A program made the position numbers and the translations under genes. Under the pieces are notes generated by a model. The model did no database searches and had not been told where the DNA came from. It saw nothing but the letters and a program-made list of their open reading frames with translations. A stretch of DNA of 64,000 bases from CAVYWD01 sp963772225 (GTDB lineage: Bacteria; Myxococcota; Myxococcia; Myxococcales; UBA5297): assembly GCA_963772225.1 (NCBI GenBank), contig CAVYWD010000010.1, positions 72,076 to 136,075 of the forward strand, given 5' to 3'. Each line of letters starts with the position of its first letter. Position 1 is the stretch's first letter. Shown piece by piece: positions 16,738-25,794 of the stretch.

Positions 16738-18237
16738 ATGGCCCGACCGAACGACCCGATGCAGTGTCCCCCGCCGCTCCCCTCAGGCTCCGCCGGAGCG
16801 TCGCGCCCGCGGACCGCGCTGCTCTTGAATCCCTTCTATGCCAAGGACCCCGCGGGGAGCTTCGGCAAGCACGTGCTGACCCCGTCGCTCGCCCTCTCGA
16901 GCCTCGCGGCGGTGACGCCGCCCGAGTGGTCCGTGCGGATCTGGGATGAGAACCTGCTCCAAGGCTCCGCCCCCGTCGATCCCGTGCCGCAGGTCGTGGG
17001 GATCACCGTGCACCTGACCTTCGCGCGCCGCGCCTACGAGCTCGCCGCCCATTATCGAGCGCTCGGCTGCGCCGTGGTCCTGGGCGGACCGCACGCCCTC
17101 TCGTGCCCGGACGAGGTGGCGGCCCACTGCGACGCCCTGGCGGTCGGCAACGGCGTGCCGCTCTGGCCGCGCATTCTGCGCGACGTCGAGCGGGGCGCGC
17201 TCGAGCGCCGGTACGAGGCGCCTTTCGAAGACTTCGCCTCGGAGCCCGCGCCCGAGCGGACCGCGATTCCGGAGTGGGGCTTTCTGACCCGGGCGAGCAT
17301 CATCGCCACCCGAGGGTGCCACAATCGCTGCGATTTCTGCTTTCTTTCGACCGGGCCGTCGCGCATTCGCTATCAAATGCGTCCGGTCGCCGAGGTGGCG
17401 CGCGAAATAGCCCGGAGCGGCGAGCCATATGCCGTGTTCCTGGACAATAACCTCGGCGCCAATCGCGCGTACCTGCGCTCGCTCTGCGCGGCGCTGGCCC
17501 CCCTGGAAATCATCTGGAGCGCGGCCGTCAGCCTCGATGTGACGCAAGACCCCGACTTGGTCCGTGAAATGGCGCTCGCGGGCTGCACCGGCGTCTTCGT
17601 GGGCTTCGAGAGCTTGAGCGACGAGAACCTGCGCGCCGCGGGAAAGCGGACGCCGCGCTGTGAGGATTTCGAGCGCGGCGTGGAGCTGTTCCATCGTTTC
17701 GGCATTCAGGTCAACGGCAGCTTCGTCCTGGGCTTCGACGGCGACGGGCCCGGGGCCTTCGCGAAGACCGCCGAGTGGATAGACCGCGTGAAGCTCGAGT
17801 CCGCGACCTTCCACATTCTCACGCCCTATCCGGGAACCCCGCTGTTCGCTCGCCTGGAGGCCCAGGGGCGCATCCTCCACCGCGATTGGAGCCAATACGA
17901 CACCGCGCACGCGGTGCATCGCCCGGCCAAGATGACGCCCGAGGAGCTCGAGCGGGGGTACCGGTGGCTCTATCGGCGCGCCTTCTCGCTCCGGTCCATC
18001 TGGGCCCGAAGGCCGCGCTCGCTCGGCGCAGCGCTGGCGTACCTCGCCATGGCCATTCTGTACAAGCGCAGCAACGGGCTCTGGAAGCTCTTGATCCAGC
18101 ACCGGCTCACGCGCGCCGTCTGGAGGCCGCTCGTACAGCTCACGCGCCTGCGCCACCTGCGCTTTCGGCGGAGCCTGCGAGTGCGCGAGGCGCTCGCGGT
18201 CCCGCCGTCGGCGCTGCCCGTCCCACCGGGCGTGTGA
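16738..18237 (+). CDS. B12-binding-domain radical SAM protein
   Basis: 499 residues, strong ribosome site AAGGAG 7 bases before the ATG. N-terminal cobalamin-binding-like Rossmann domain about 20-160 (TALLLNPFY, VVGITVHLTFARRAYELA, VVLGGPHA). The radical SAM core begins near 180 with the cluster motif RGCHNRCDFC (CxxxCxxC), followed by FLDNNLGANRAYL and GFESLSDENL, and ends near 400. The C-terminal region (about 410-499) is Arg-rich with helices. This class includes methyltransferases and ring- or tail-modifying enzymes; the substrate cannot be predicted. It is followed after 17 bases by a protein of unknown function, probably co-transcribed. Confidence 0.88.
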   Translation: MARPNDPMQCPPPLPSGSAGASRPRTALLLNPFYAKDPAGSFGKHVLTPSLALSSLAAVTPPEWSVRIWDENLLQGSAPVDPVPQVVGITVHLTFARRAYELAAHYRALGCAVVLGGPHALSCPDEVAAHCDALAVGNGVPLWPRILRDVERGALERRYEAPFEDFASEPAPERTAIPEWGFLTRASIIATRGCHNRCDFCFLSTGPSRIRYQMRPVAEVAREIARSGEPYAVFLDNNLGANRAYLRSLCAALAPLEIIWSAAVSLDVTQDPDLVREMALAGCTGVFVGFESLSDENLRAAGKRTPRCEDFERGVELFHRFGIQVNGSFVLGFDGDGPGAFAKTAEWIDRVKLESATFHILTPYPGTPLFARLEAQGRILHRDWSQYDTAHAVHRPAKMTPEELERGYRWLYRRAFSLRSIWARRPRSLGAALAYLAMAILYKRSNGLWKLLIQHRLTRAVWRPLVQLTRLRHLRFRRSLRVREALAVPPSALPVPPGV

Positions 18238-18254
18238 GCGAAAGGGGGTTTTCC

Positions 18255-19259
18255 ATGAGAGCCATTGCCCTGGCGAAGCCTTTGATCGCCGCCGCGCTCG
18301 CCGCCGCGCAGGCCAACCCGCAGCCCCTCGCGCTCCCTTCGTCGGCCCGGCGCCTCCTCGAGACGGGCCAATGGGACGCGACCCCGGCAGGGCTTCGAAT
18401 CGTCGCACTGTCGTTCTTGGCCGACGGCTGCGCGGCTTCAGGCGAGGCGCACGCCTCGATGCGCGCCGCGGCGCGCTCATGCGTCGAGCGCTGCCTCGCG
18501 CGCGCCCGACAAACGAGGCGCGGGCCCCTGCGGCCTGAGAGCGCCGACGGCCTCTGGCTGAGCCATTTCGCGCTGATTCTCGGAGCGGCGGACGCGTTGG
18601 GGCCGTGCCCCGACCCCGAGGCTCACGCGGCCATCGCGTTGGCGCTGGCGAGCCGGACGCTTTCGGACCCGTATCGCCACGTCGCATCCTATGCGAGCGC
18701 CAAGGACCGCTGGACCGCAGACCAGGCGGCGGCGCTCGCGAGCCTCGCCCGGTTTGACCGCGCGCACGGGGCCCACCTGGTCGACGAGCCGCTGCGCGCC
18801 TGGCGCGACTTCGTCCTGTCCAAGGCCATGGACCGCCGTCTCGGGCTGCCATGGTCGGAAGTCACTGGAGCGCGCCGCACCTCCCGGGCGCCGCGGGGCT
18901 GCGCCCTCTCGTTTCAGACGCGCTACCTCCACGAAGTGGACGACGGTCTCGCGCGCCGCTTCTGGGCGGTCTATCGCGAGCGTTACCGGGTTCGGCACTT
19001 CGGGCTCACGGGCTTTCGCGAGTGGCCGCCGGGTCAAGAGCTCGGCCAGGACCTGGACTCCGGTCCCATCGTGATGGGCGTCGGCGCGGCGGCCACGGGC
19101 CTGGGGATCGCCGGGGCGAGGGTCATGGGCGACGAGGCGCTGGCGCGAGAGCTGGAAACGACCGCGGCGGTCGTCGATGCCTTTGCCGGCGGAATGCAGG
19201 GCGCGCGAGGCGTGCTCCCGGACGCCATTCGCTATCTGGGCGCGCAGGTCCGGCCGTAG
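18255..19259 (+). CDS. Unknown protein, possibly an alpha/alpha-barrel fold enzyme
   Basis: 334 residues, AAAGGGGG before the ATG. N-terminal hydrophobic stretch (about 2-22) could be a weak signal peptide. Helical throughout, with TRYLHEVDDGLARRFWAVYR, FGLTGFREWPPGQE and DLDSGPIVMGVGAAATGLGI. The DxDSGP-G-G-A-AT pattern recalls the alpha/alpha-barrel of linalool dehydratase/isomerase-like proteins, but I only see a resemblance. Co-transcribed with the radical SAM gene. About 130 bases inside it (18372-18503) recur as a decayed copy at 25871-26003, and its stop codon lies in a 37-base tandem duplication. Confidence 0.7.
   Translation: MRAIALAKPLIAAALAAAQANPQPLALPSSARRLLETGQWDATPAGLRIVALSFLADGCAASGEAHASMRAAARSCVERCLARARQTRRGPLRPESADGLWLSHFALILGAADALGPCPDPEAHAAIALALASRTLSDPYRHVASYASAKDRWTADQAAALASLARFDRAHGAHLVDEPLRAWRDFVLSKAMDRRLGLPWSEVTGARRTSRAPRGCALSFQTRYLHEVDDGLARRFWAVYRERYRVRHFGLTGFREWPPGQELGQDLDSGPIVMGVGAAATGLGIAGARVMGDEALARELETTAAVVDAFAGGMQGARGVLPDAIRYLGAQVRP
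18372..18503 (+). repeat. Long direct repeat E, copy inside the 18255 gene
   Basis: Matches 25871-26003 in the same orientation, including a stretch of about 35 near-identical bases around TGCGCGGCTTCAGGCGAGGC and another at GCGTCGAGCGCTGCCTCGCG. Contains the small inverted repeat CGAGGCG-CA-CGCCTCG. The two copies bracket about 7.4 kb that includes the MFS/aminotransferase/aldolase/kinase operon. Confidence 0.8.
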
Positions 19260-19308
19260 CCCTGGCGGGAGTCTGGGCGCGCAGGTCCGGCCGTAGCCCT
19301 GGCGGGAG
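19235..19308 (+). repeat. Perfect 37-base tandem duplication over a stop codon
   Basis: 19235-19271 and 19272-19308 are identical by reading: each starts TCTGGGCGCGCAGG and ends CCCTGGCGGGAG. The first unit contains the TAG of the 18255 gene. A perfect copy suggests a very recent slippage event. Confidence 0.9.
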
Positions 19309-19417
19309 CCTTCCGGCCCTGCCGGAGATTCGAGAAAGGCGCGGGCGGTGCCTCGCAGGCCGAGAAGGGGGCTGGTATGTTCCGGAGCCCGTTATTTTCA
19401 TGGATATCTGAGGAACC

Positions 19418-19822
19418 ATGCCATCCATCTTCACGAGAATTCTCAACGGCGAGCTGCCGGGGCGCTTTGTCTGGAAGGACGACAAGTGCTTCGCCATTCT
19501 CACCGCCCAGCCCATCCAGCCGGGGCACGTCCTCGTGATCCCGCGCCAGGAGATCGACGACTGGGTCGACCTGCCGGACGACCTGCGCGACCACCTCTTC
19601 GCCACGGCGGCGGTCATCGGCAAAGCCTTGATGAAGGAATTTCAGCCGACGAAGGTGGGGGTGGCCGTCGTGGGGCTCGAGGTGCGCCACGTGCACCTGC
19701 ATTTGATCCCCATCAGCGCCCCCGAGCACATGGAGTTCGCCCGCGCCGACAAGAACCCGGACCCCCGCGCGCTCGACCAGGTGGCGGAGCGGCTGCGCAA
19801 AGCGCTGGCGGCCACGCCCTAA
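19418..19822 (+). CDS. HIT-family nucleotide-binding protein
   Basis: 134 residues covering one HIT domain. The catalytic triad motif is in VRHVHLHLIPIS (HxHxHxx type, the second and third His flanked by hydrophobics); the N-terminus has SIFTRILNGELPGRFVWKDD and the middle has PIQPGHVLVIPR, both classic. HIT proteins of the Hint branch hydrolyse nucleoside phosphoramidates or dinucleotide compounds. A single gene between repeats; no pathway context. Length is normal for the family. Confidence 0.92.
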   Translation: MPSIFTRILNGELPGRFVWKDDKCFAILTAQPIQPGHVLVIPRQEIDDWVDLPDDLRDHLFATAAVIGKALMKEFQPTKVGVAVVGLEVRHVHLHLIPISAPEHMEFARADKNPDPRALDQVAERLRKALAATP

Positions 19823-20026
19823 AGCTCCGAGATCCGAGCTCGATGCCCAAGACAGGAGCAAGCACCGCCCGTTGGTCGAAGGGACATCGGGATGGGGCGG
19901 TCATCAACGCCCTTGTGGAGCTTCGGCTCGGGATCAATATCGGCGAGCCATGTTGTGCGTTGACGGCGCGACCCTGCTCTGTTCACATGATGACAGCCTC
20001 TCCGCCAGCCCAAGGGAGCTCGTCGC

Positions 20027-20743
20027 TTGGTCGCCCTCGCCGTCCTCGCGTTCGCAATGGCAGCGGCCCCTGCGCCGCCGAACGGCGCGAGCGCGCCCGC
20101 CGCCAACGAGGTCGCGGCCGTCGAAGAGACGCTTCGCATTCAGAGCCTGCTGCACACCGAGGCGCGCCGCGCCCGCATTTGGCGCTGGAGCTGGACCGGC
20201 ATCTACGGCGCGCTCACCGCTGGCCAGACGGTCCCCGTCGCGTTCATCGGCGACCGGGGCACGCGGGCCGACCTCCTCGCCGGCGCCGCGACCTCGGCCG
20301 TCGGCTTGATCGGCGCAATGGCTCTGCCGCCCGAATCGATCGCGAGCAGCGAGGCGCTCGACCGCGAGCTTGCGGCGCCCGGCAAGGATCCGCTCGCGCG
20401 CCTCGCCTGCGCCCGCGCGCTCTTGAGAAACGCGGCCGACGATGAGGCCTTCGCGCGAGGGCCCATCATGCACGCCGCCAACGCCGCGGTGAACGTCGCC
20501 GCGGGGCTCGTCTTGGGCTTTGGCTACAAGCGCTGGACCTCCGCCGCCATCACGGCCGTCAGCGGAATCGCCGTCGGCGAAGTTCAGATCTTCACCGCGC
20601 CCAAGTCCCTGCTGGACCGCTCTGTGCGGGAGGCCGGCGCTCCCAGCGCTCCGAGCGCTGCAGCCACGCCCCCGGTCCGCGCGACCGTCGCGCCATGGGT
20701 CGGGAGCGGAGGCGCCGGCCTTCGGCTCGTCGCCCAGTTCTAG
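20027..20743 (+). CDS. Predicted exported or membrane-associated protein, unknown
   Basis: 238 residues from a TTG with AAGGGAG 8 bases upstream. Residues 1-13 are hydrophobic (signal-like), followed by a Pro/Ala segment and a helix-rich domain (about 25-200) including WRWSWTGIYGALTAGQTVPVA, LAGAATSAVGLIGAMAL and AAVNVAAGLVLGFGYKRW, which may be two or three membrane helices. The end is Pro/Ala-rich. No family recognised. It ends 18 bases before the MFS gene and may be co-transcribed with it. Confidence 0.65.
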   Translation: MVALAVLAFAMAAAPAPPNGASAPAANEVAAVEETLRIQSLLHTEARRARIWRWSWTGIYGALTAGQTVPVAFIGDRGTRADLLAGAATSAVGLIGAMALPPESIASSEALDRELAAPGKDPLARLACARALLRNAADDEAFARGPIMHAANAAVNVAAGLVLGFGYKRWTSAAITAVSGIAVGEVQIFTAPKSLLDRSVREAGAPSAPSAAATPPVRATVAPWVGSGGAGLRLVAQF

Positions 20744-20761
20744 AGGACAGGAGCTTCTCGC

Positions 20762-21982
20762 ATGCTCTCCCCCGATCCGAGGCTCGCGCGCCCCTATCGC
20801 TGGGCGGTGCTCGCCGTCTACGTGGCGGTGATGGCCGTTCAGCAGATGCTGTGGCTGAACTTCGCCCCCATCCTGCTTCACATCCAGCAGCGCTACGGCG
20901 TCGGCGAGCTCACGGCCAGCTCGCTCATCATGGTGTTTCCTCTGCTCTACATCGCGCTCTCCGCGCCGGCGGGGCGGATGGTCGACGAGCGCGGGTATCG
21001 TTTCACGGTCGCCTGGGGCGCCGCGGCCACCGCGGCCTTTTCGCTCTTGCGCGTCTTCGACGGCAGCTTCTGGATGCTCTTCGCAGGGCAGGTCGGCATC
21101 GCCGCCGCTCAGCCGTTCGTCGTCAACGGGATCTCCAAGCTCGTGGCCGACTGGTTCGACGAGGCCGAAGGCGCCCTCGCCACCGGGCTGGGCACCATGG
21201 GCATGTTCCTCGGCATGGCCCTGGGCATGGCGGCGACGCCTTGGCTCGAGGCGAGGATGGGGCTGAGCCTCTCCATGCTCGTCTTCTTCGCGGTCTCCGC
21301 CGCCGCGGCAGCGGCTTTCTTCGCCGTCGCCCGGAACAATCGGCCGCCGGAGGAGCTCCGAAGCAAGGACGGCGACGCCCACTTCGGGCCCGTTTTTCGA
21401 GTGCCGGGGATGAAGGCGCTGCTCGGCACCTCGTTTCTGGGCATGGGCGCCTTCAACGGCCTCACCACCTGGCTCGAGGCCCTCCTCGAGCCGCGCGGCA
21501 TCGACGCCGAGGCCGCCGGGATGGTGGGCGGGGTCATGGTCGTGGGCGGCATCGCAGGCGCGGTGATCGTCCCGCTGCTCTCGGACCGCCTCCGGCGCCG
21601 CAAGCCGTTCCTCGCGGGCTGCGCCGCGGCCTCCACCGGGCTGATGGCGCTCATCGGCGTTCTCGGTTCCTACGGCGCGCTCCTGGGAGACGGGGTGGCG
21701 CTCGGCTTCGTGTTGCTCCCGGCCTTCGCCTTTCTCCTGGACATGTCGGCCCAGCTCGCCGGAGCCGAGCGCGCGGGGGCCGCGACGGGGCTCATCATGC
21801 TCAGCGGCAACGCGGGCGGCGTGGTGGTCATCCTGCTCGTCCCGGCAGTCCGGGCGCTGGGCGGGGGAATCGCCCCCGCCATCGCGCTGCTCGCCGGCCT
21901 GCTCGCTGCGGCCACGGCGCTGGCTCTCGCGTCCCCGGAGACCTACCAGGCCCCGGCCGAGGCGGCGCCGAAGCCGTCTTAG
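20762..21982 (+). CDS. Major facilitator superfamily transporter
   Basis: 406 residues with about 12 hydrophobic helices in two halves. The loop 2-3 signature appears as GRMVDERGYRF and its pseudo-repeat as SDRLRRRKPF in the second half. A long cytoplasmic loop (about 195-215) separates the halves. The neighbours downstream encode an aminotransferase, an aldolase and a sugar kinase, so it probably imports the substrate of that pathway (inference). Pro/Ala-rich tail after the last helix. Confidence 0.88.
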   Translation: MLSPDPRLARPYRWAVLAVYVAVMAVQQMLWLNFAPILLHIQQRYGVGELTASSLIMVFPLLYIALSAPAGRMVDERGYRFTVAWGAAATAAFSLLRVFDGSFWMLFAGQVGIAAAQPFVVNGISKLVADWFDEAEGALATGLGTMGMFLGMALGMAATPWLEARMGLSLSMLVFFAVSAAAAAAFFAVARNNRPPEELRSKDGDAHFGPVFRVPGMKALLGTSFLGMGAFNGLTTWLEALLEPRGIDAEAAGMVGGVMVVGGIAGAVIVPLLSDRLRRRKPFLAGCAAASTGLMALIGVLGSYGALLGDGVALGFVLLPAFAFLLDMSAQLAGAERAGAATGLIMLSGNAGGVVVILLVPAVRALGGGIAPAIALLAGLLAAATALALASPETYQAPAEAAPKPS

Positions 21983-22031
21983 AAGTTCGAAGTGTTGAGG
22001 GAGAGCCTCGCCGCGCAACCTGCCACGAGCG

Positions 22032-22052
22032 CCGAGGCGCCTTTCGCCTCGG
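22032..22052 (+). promoter_or_regulatory. Intercistronic hairpin before the aminotransferase gene
   Basis: CCGAGGCG (22032-22039), loop CCTTT, CGCCTCGG (22045-22052): a perfect 8-base stem with no U tract. It lies between the MFS stop and the ATG at 22076, so it could tune downstream expression or mRNA stability. It would be coding if translation started at the GTG at 21992. Confidence 0.45.
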
Positions 22053-22075
22053 AAGAGCCACGGAATCGAACGCCC

Positions 22076-23546
22076 ATGGGCTACGCCATCACCACCTATC
22101 CCGACGTCCCCGGCATCGAGCGCCGGCTCGAGGCGCTGATGCGCCTGCCGGTCATCCCCCTGCGCGCCGACGCCATGGCCGCCATCCTGCGCTCGCTCGA
22201 CGAGCGCTGCCCGCGCTCCAAGGCGGTCATCGAGGACGCGCGCGCCTTCATCCCCGGCGGCGTCCAGCACAACCTCGCCTTCAACTACCCCTTTCCGCTG
22301 GTGATCGATCGCGGCGAGGGGCCCTACCTCTACGACATCGACGGCAACCGGTACCTCGACTTCCTCCAGGCCGGCGGCCCGACGATCCTGGGCAGCAATC
22401 CCGAGGCGGTCCGCGAGCCCGTGCTCGAGCTCTTGCGCCGCTGCGGCCCGGCCACCGGGCTCTTCCACGAGCTCGAGCTCGCCATCGCCAAGGAGGTGAG
22501 CCGCCACGTTCCCTCGGTGGAGATGTTCCGAATGCTCGGGAGCGGCACGGAGGCGGTCATGGCCGCCATCCGCCTGAGCCGCCTGGTCACGCGCAAGCCC
22601 TTCATCGTGAAGGTCGGCGGCGCCTACCACGGTTGGTCGGATCAGCTGGTGTACAGCCTGAAGATCCCCGGCACGCGGCGCTTCGAGGCGCACGGCATCC
22701 CGCGGGCCTCCACGCTCTTCACGGCCGAGGCGCGCCCCAATGACCTGGATTCCTTGGAGCGGGTCCTGCGCCGCAACCGCCTCGCCGGCGGGACCGCCGC
22801 GGTCCTGGTCGAGCCGCTGGGCCCCGAGAGCGGGACCCGCCCCGTGGCCCGCGACTACAACCACGGCGTCCGGCGCCTGTGCGATCGGTACGGCGCCCTG
22901 CTCATCTTCGACGAGGTGGTCACCGGATTCCGGGTCGGCCTCGGCGGGGCGCAGGGCTATTTCGGCGTCCGGCCGGACCTCACCGTCTTCGGAAAGATCA
23001 TCGCCGGCGGCTACCCGGGCGCCGGTGGTCTCGGCGGGCGGCGAGAATCTCATGCGCCACCTCGCCGCCGGCCTCGAGAGCGGCAAGCGCCGGGCCTACG
23101 TGGGCGGCACCCTGGCCGCGAGTCCGTTGAGCGCCGCGGCCGGCTACCACGCCATCCGCGAGATCGAGCGCACCGGCGCCTGCGAAGCGGCCGGCCGCGC
23201 GGGCGACCGCCTGACGGCCGGGCTTCGCGCCCTCATCGAGCGCCATCGTCTCCCCTTCGTCGCCTACAACCAAGGGTCCATTTGCCACCTCCAGACCGTG
23301 GGCGCCCTGTTCGTTCCCATCTCGCTCCTGCACCTCCCGCGGGCCCTGCGCGACATCAAGGAGCGCAAGCACCGCATGGAGGAATACGGCGCGGCGTTCA
23401 CCGCCGAGGGCCTGGTCACCCTCGCCGGAAGCCGGCTCTACACCAGCGCCGCCGACACCGACGAGGTCATCGACGATGCCCTGAGCCGCTTCGACCGGGT
23501 CTTTCAGAAGGTGGATTGCTCGGCCCTCGCCGGAGTCTCGCCGTGA
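22076..23546 (+). pseudogene. Class III PLP aminotransferase (glutamate-1-semialdehyde aminomutase-like), frameshifted near 23042
   Basis: Start at the ATG 22076 (GTG at 21992 possible). Frame 1 gives SKAVIEDARAFIPGGVQ, YLDFLQAGGPTILGSN, LGSGTEAVMAAIRLSRL, GAYHGWSDQ, LLIFDEVVTGFRVGLGGAQG and FGKIIAGGYPGAGGLGG; the Lys of GKIIAGG is the expected PLP lysine. The reading then must move one base near 23035-23048 to continue with NLMRHLAAGLESG, YVGGTLAASPLSAAAGYHAI and RFDRVFQKVD to the stop at 23546. One missing base explains this; all core motifs are otherwise intact, so it may be a sequence error rather than a dead gene. The stop overlaps the aldolase GTG by 4 bases. Confidence 0.8.
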
Positions 23547-24193
23547 CCGAGGTCGCCCAGGCGCAGGAGGCGGTGCGGGCCATGGGCGTGCGCCTGTCGG
23601 AGGCGGGGCTCGTCGTCGGCACCTGGGGGAACGTCAGCGTCCGAGTTGGCGATCGCATGGCGGTAACGCCCAGCGGTGCCGACTACCGAGCCCTCGCCGC
23701 CGCCGACGTGCCGCTCGTCGAGCTCGCCACCGGCGAGTGGACAGGCCCCAAGCCCTCCAGCGAGCGCGACCTGCACCTGGCCGTGTACCGCGAGCGCAAG
23801 GAGATCAACGCGGTCATCCACGTCCACTCGCCCAACGCATCCACGGTGGCCGCGGCGCGGCGGGAGCTGCCGCCGATCCTCGACGACATGGCGCAGATCC
23901 TCGGGCCTTCGGTCCGCGTCGCCGACTACGCCCTGCCGACGACGCGCAAGCTGGTGCGCGAGACGCTTAAGGCGCTGCGCGGGCGGATGGCGGCGCTCAT
24001 GGCCAACCACGGCGCGGTTTGCCTCGGGCGCGACCTGGAGGAGGCGTTCCTCTGCTGCCAGGTGCTCGAGAAGTCCTGCCGCTCGTTCATCGAGGCCGAA
24101 TTCCTGGGCGGCGCCAAGAGCCTCGGCCGCGTTGAGGCGGTCCTCATGCACCAATATTTCCTGCGCAAGTATTCGCGCCAATGGAAGCCCTGA
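23543..24193 (+). CDS. Class II aldolase (fuculose/rhamnulose-phosphate aldolase-like)
   Basis: 216 residues. The GTG start overlaps the upstream stop (GTGA). Matches the class II aldolase/adducin family: GLVVGTWGNVSVR, VTPSGADY, the active-site Glu in SSERDLHLAVY, zinc His pair in VIHVHSPNASTVAA, and a third His in MANHGAVCLG. It is expected to split a phosphorylated ketose into dihydroxyacetone phosphate and an aldehyde, using Zn2+. It sits between a PLP enzyme and an FGGY kinase, which would supply the phosphorylated substrate. The exact sugar is unknown. Confidence 0.92.
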   Translation: MTEVAQAQEAVRAMGVRLSEAGLVVGTWGNVSVRVGDRMAVTPSGADYRALAAADVPLVELATGEWTGPKPSSERDLHLAVYRERKEINAVIHVHSPNASTVAAARRELPPILDDMAQILGPSVRVADYALPTTRKLVRETLKALRGRMAALMANHGAVCLGRDLEEAFLCCQVLEKSCRSFIEAEFLGGAKSLGRVEAVLMHQYFLRKYSRQWKP

Positions 24194-24204
24194 GGCTGGC
24201 GGAC

Positions 24205-25794
24205 ATGACGACGGACCTCTGCGTCATCGGCTACGACATCGGGACCACCAGCACCAAGACCTGCCTCTACCGCATCGGCGCCCACCTCGCGCTCGTGCGC
24301 CGCGCCGTCCACCCCTATCCCTTGCGCGTGCTCCCGAACGGCGGAGTCGAGCAGGATCCGGAGGAGTACTGGCGCGCCATGGCCCAGGGCACTCGCGAGG
24401 TCTTGGCGGCCTCCGGGACGGAAGCATCCTCGGTGCAGGCGGTCTCGTTTTCGAGCCAGATGCAGGGGCTGATCCTGGTGGACGAGGCTCTGCAGGCCAT
24501 CCGGCCCGCGATGAGCTATCTCGACAGCCGCGCCGTCGAAGAGCATCGCAAAGGGATCAAGAGCGGACTGTGCGTGGCCGGATTGCGCGCTCGCGTGCTG
24601 CTCCCCTCGCTCCATCTGACCGGCGGCGTCTCCGCCAGCGTCAAGGATCCCGTCTGGAAGTATCTCTGGGTCAAGAATCACGAGCCCGAGGTCTTCGCTC
24701 GCGCTCGATATTGGCTGGACATCAAGGACTACCTCGCGGCGCGCTGCACCGGCCGCGCCACCATGGGCGAGGATTCGGCCCACGCCACGTTCCTCTTCGA
24801 CAGCCGCCCCGGAAAGCGCCGCTGGAGCGCGCACCTCGCGAAAGCCTACGGCGTTCAAATGCGCCACCTCCCCGAGGTCATCGCCTCGACCGATGCGGCC
24901 GGGCCGCTCACCGCCAGCGCGGCGCGCGACCTGGGCCTCGCTCCGGGGATTCCGGTGGTCGCAGGGGGCGGCGACCTGACCATGACCGCGCTCGGCAGCG
25001 GCTGCGTGAATCCGGGGGAAGCCCACGTCTACATGGGCACCTCGGGCTGGGTCTCGGCGGTCTGCCAGAAGCGGCTGGTCGACGTCGGTCACCTCATGGC
25101 ATCGATCATCGGCGCGCGGCCCGGCCACTACAATTACATCGGCGAGCAGGAGACCTCGGGCAAATGCCTCGATTGGGCCCGCGATCACTTGGCCCTCGAC
25201 GGAATCGGGCTTTTCCCCGAGGACCTGGGCAGGCAAGCCGAGTCGCGCGCCTTCGAGGTCATGGCCTCGGCGGCCGCGGGCGCGCCCCCCGGAGCCGGCG
25301 GCGCCCTCTTTGCTCCGTGGCTGCATGGCAATCGCTCGCCCTTCGAGGATCCCCTGGCCCGCGGCATCTTCTTCAACATCGGTTTGAACACCGACAAAGC
25401 GTGCCTCTTGCGCGCCGTGCTCGAGGGGACCCTTCAGCAGAAGCGCTGGCTTCTCGACTGCATGGCCGAGAAGGCGACGGTTCTGGAGCCGCTGCGTTTC
25501 GCGGGAGGCGGAGCTCAATCGAGGGTCATCGGCCAGCTCTTGGCTGACATCACGGGCCGGGCCATCGAAGCGGTGGCCGAGCCGCAGTGCGCCGGCGCGA
25601 CGGGCGCCGCGGCCGTGTGCGCGCTCCACCTGGGCGCCCTCGATGGCTTCGACCGCTTGCGCCAGTCCATTCCCGTCGGCGCGGCGTACGAACCGGATGG
25701 CTCGCGGCGCGAGGTTTACGAAAGAGGCTATTCGGTGCTTCGCAGCCTGCACTCGGCCAATCGACGCCATTTCCGGCGGCTCAATGGAGGATAG
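24205..25794 (+). CDS. FGGY-family carbohydrate kinase
   Basis: 529 residues from ATG 24205 (GAGG about 10 bases upstream; ATG 24181, inside the aldolase end, is an alternative). N-terminal phosphate-binding loop IGYDIGTTSTKTCLY, substrate-side motif VSFSSQMQGLIL, YLDSRAVEEH, ATP-lobe motif YMGTSGWVS, and the C-terminal LRFAGGGAQSRVIGQLLADI with CAGATGAAAVCAL. Closest in pattern to xylulokinase-like members. It phosphorylates a sugar or polyol using ATP, presumably the substrate of the aldolase encoded immediately upstream. Confidence 0.92.
   Translation: MTTDLCVIGYDIGTTSTKTCLYRIGAHLALVRRAVHPYPLRVLPNGGVEQDPEEYWRAMAQGTREVLAASGTEASSVQAVSFSSQMQGLILVDEALQAIRPAMSYLDSRAVEEHRKGIKSGLCVAGLRARVLLPSLHLTGGVSASVKDPVWKYLWVKNHEPEVFARARYWLDIKDYLAARCTGRATMGEDSAHATFLFDSRPGKRRWSAHLAKAYGVQMRHLPEVIASTDAAGPLTASAARDLGLAPGIPVVAGGGDLTMTALGSGCVNPGEAHVYMGTSGWVSAVCQKRLVDVGHLMASIIGARPGHYNYIGEQETSGKCLDWARDHLALDGIGLFPEDLGRQAESRAFEVMASAAAGAPPGAGGALFAPWLHGNRSPFEDPLARGIFFNIGLNTDKACLLRAVLEGTLQQKRWLLDCMAEKATVLEPLRFAGGGAQSRVIGQLLADITGRAIEAVAEPQCAGATGAAAVCALHLGALDGFDRLRQSIPVGAAYEPDGSRREVYERGYSVLRSLHSANRRHFRRLNGG

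Noticed and set aside
16783..18852. Long minus-strand open frame opposite the radical SAM gene
   Set aside because: No motifs, Arg-rich, antisense to a gene with the CxxxCxxC cluster motif and a strong ribosome site.
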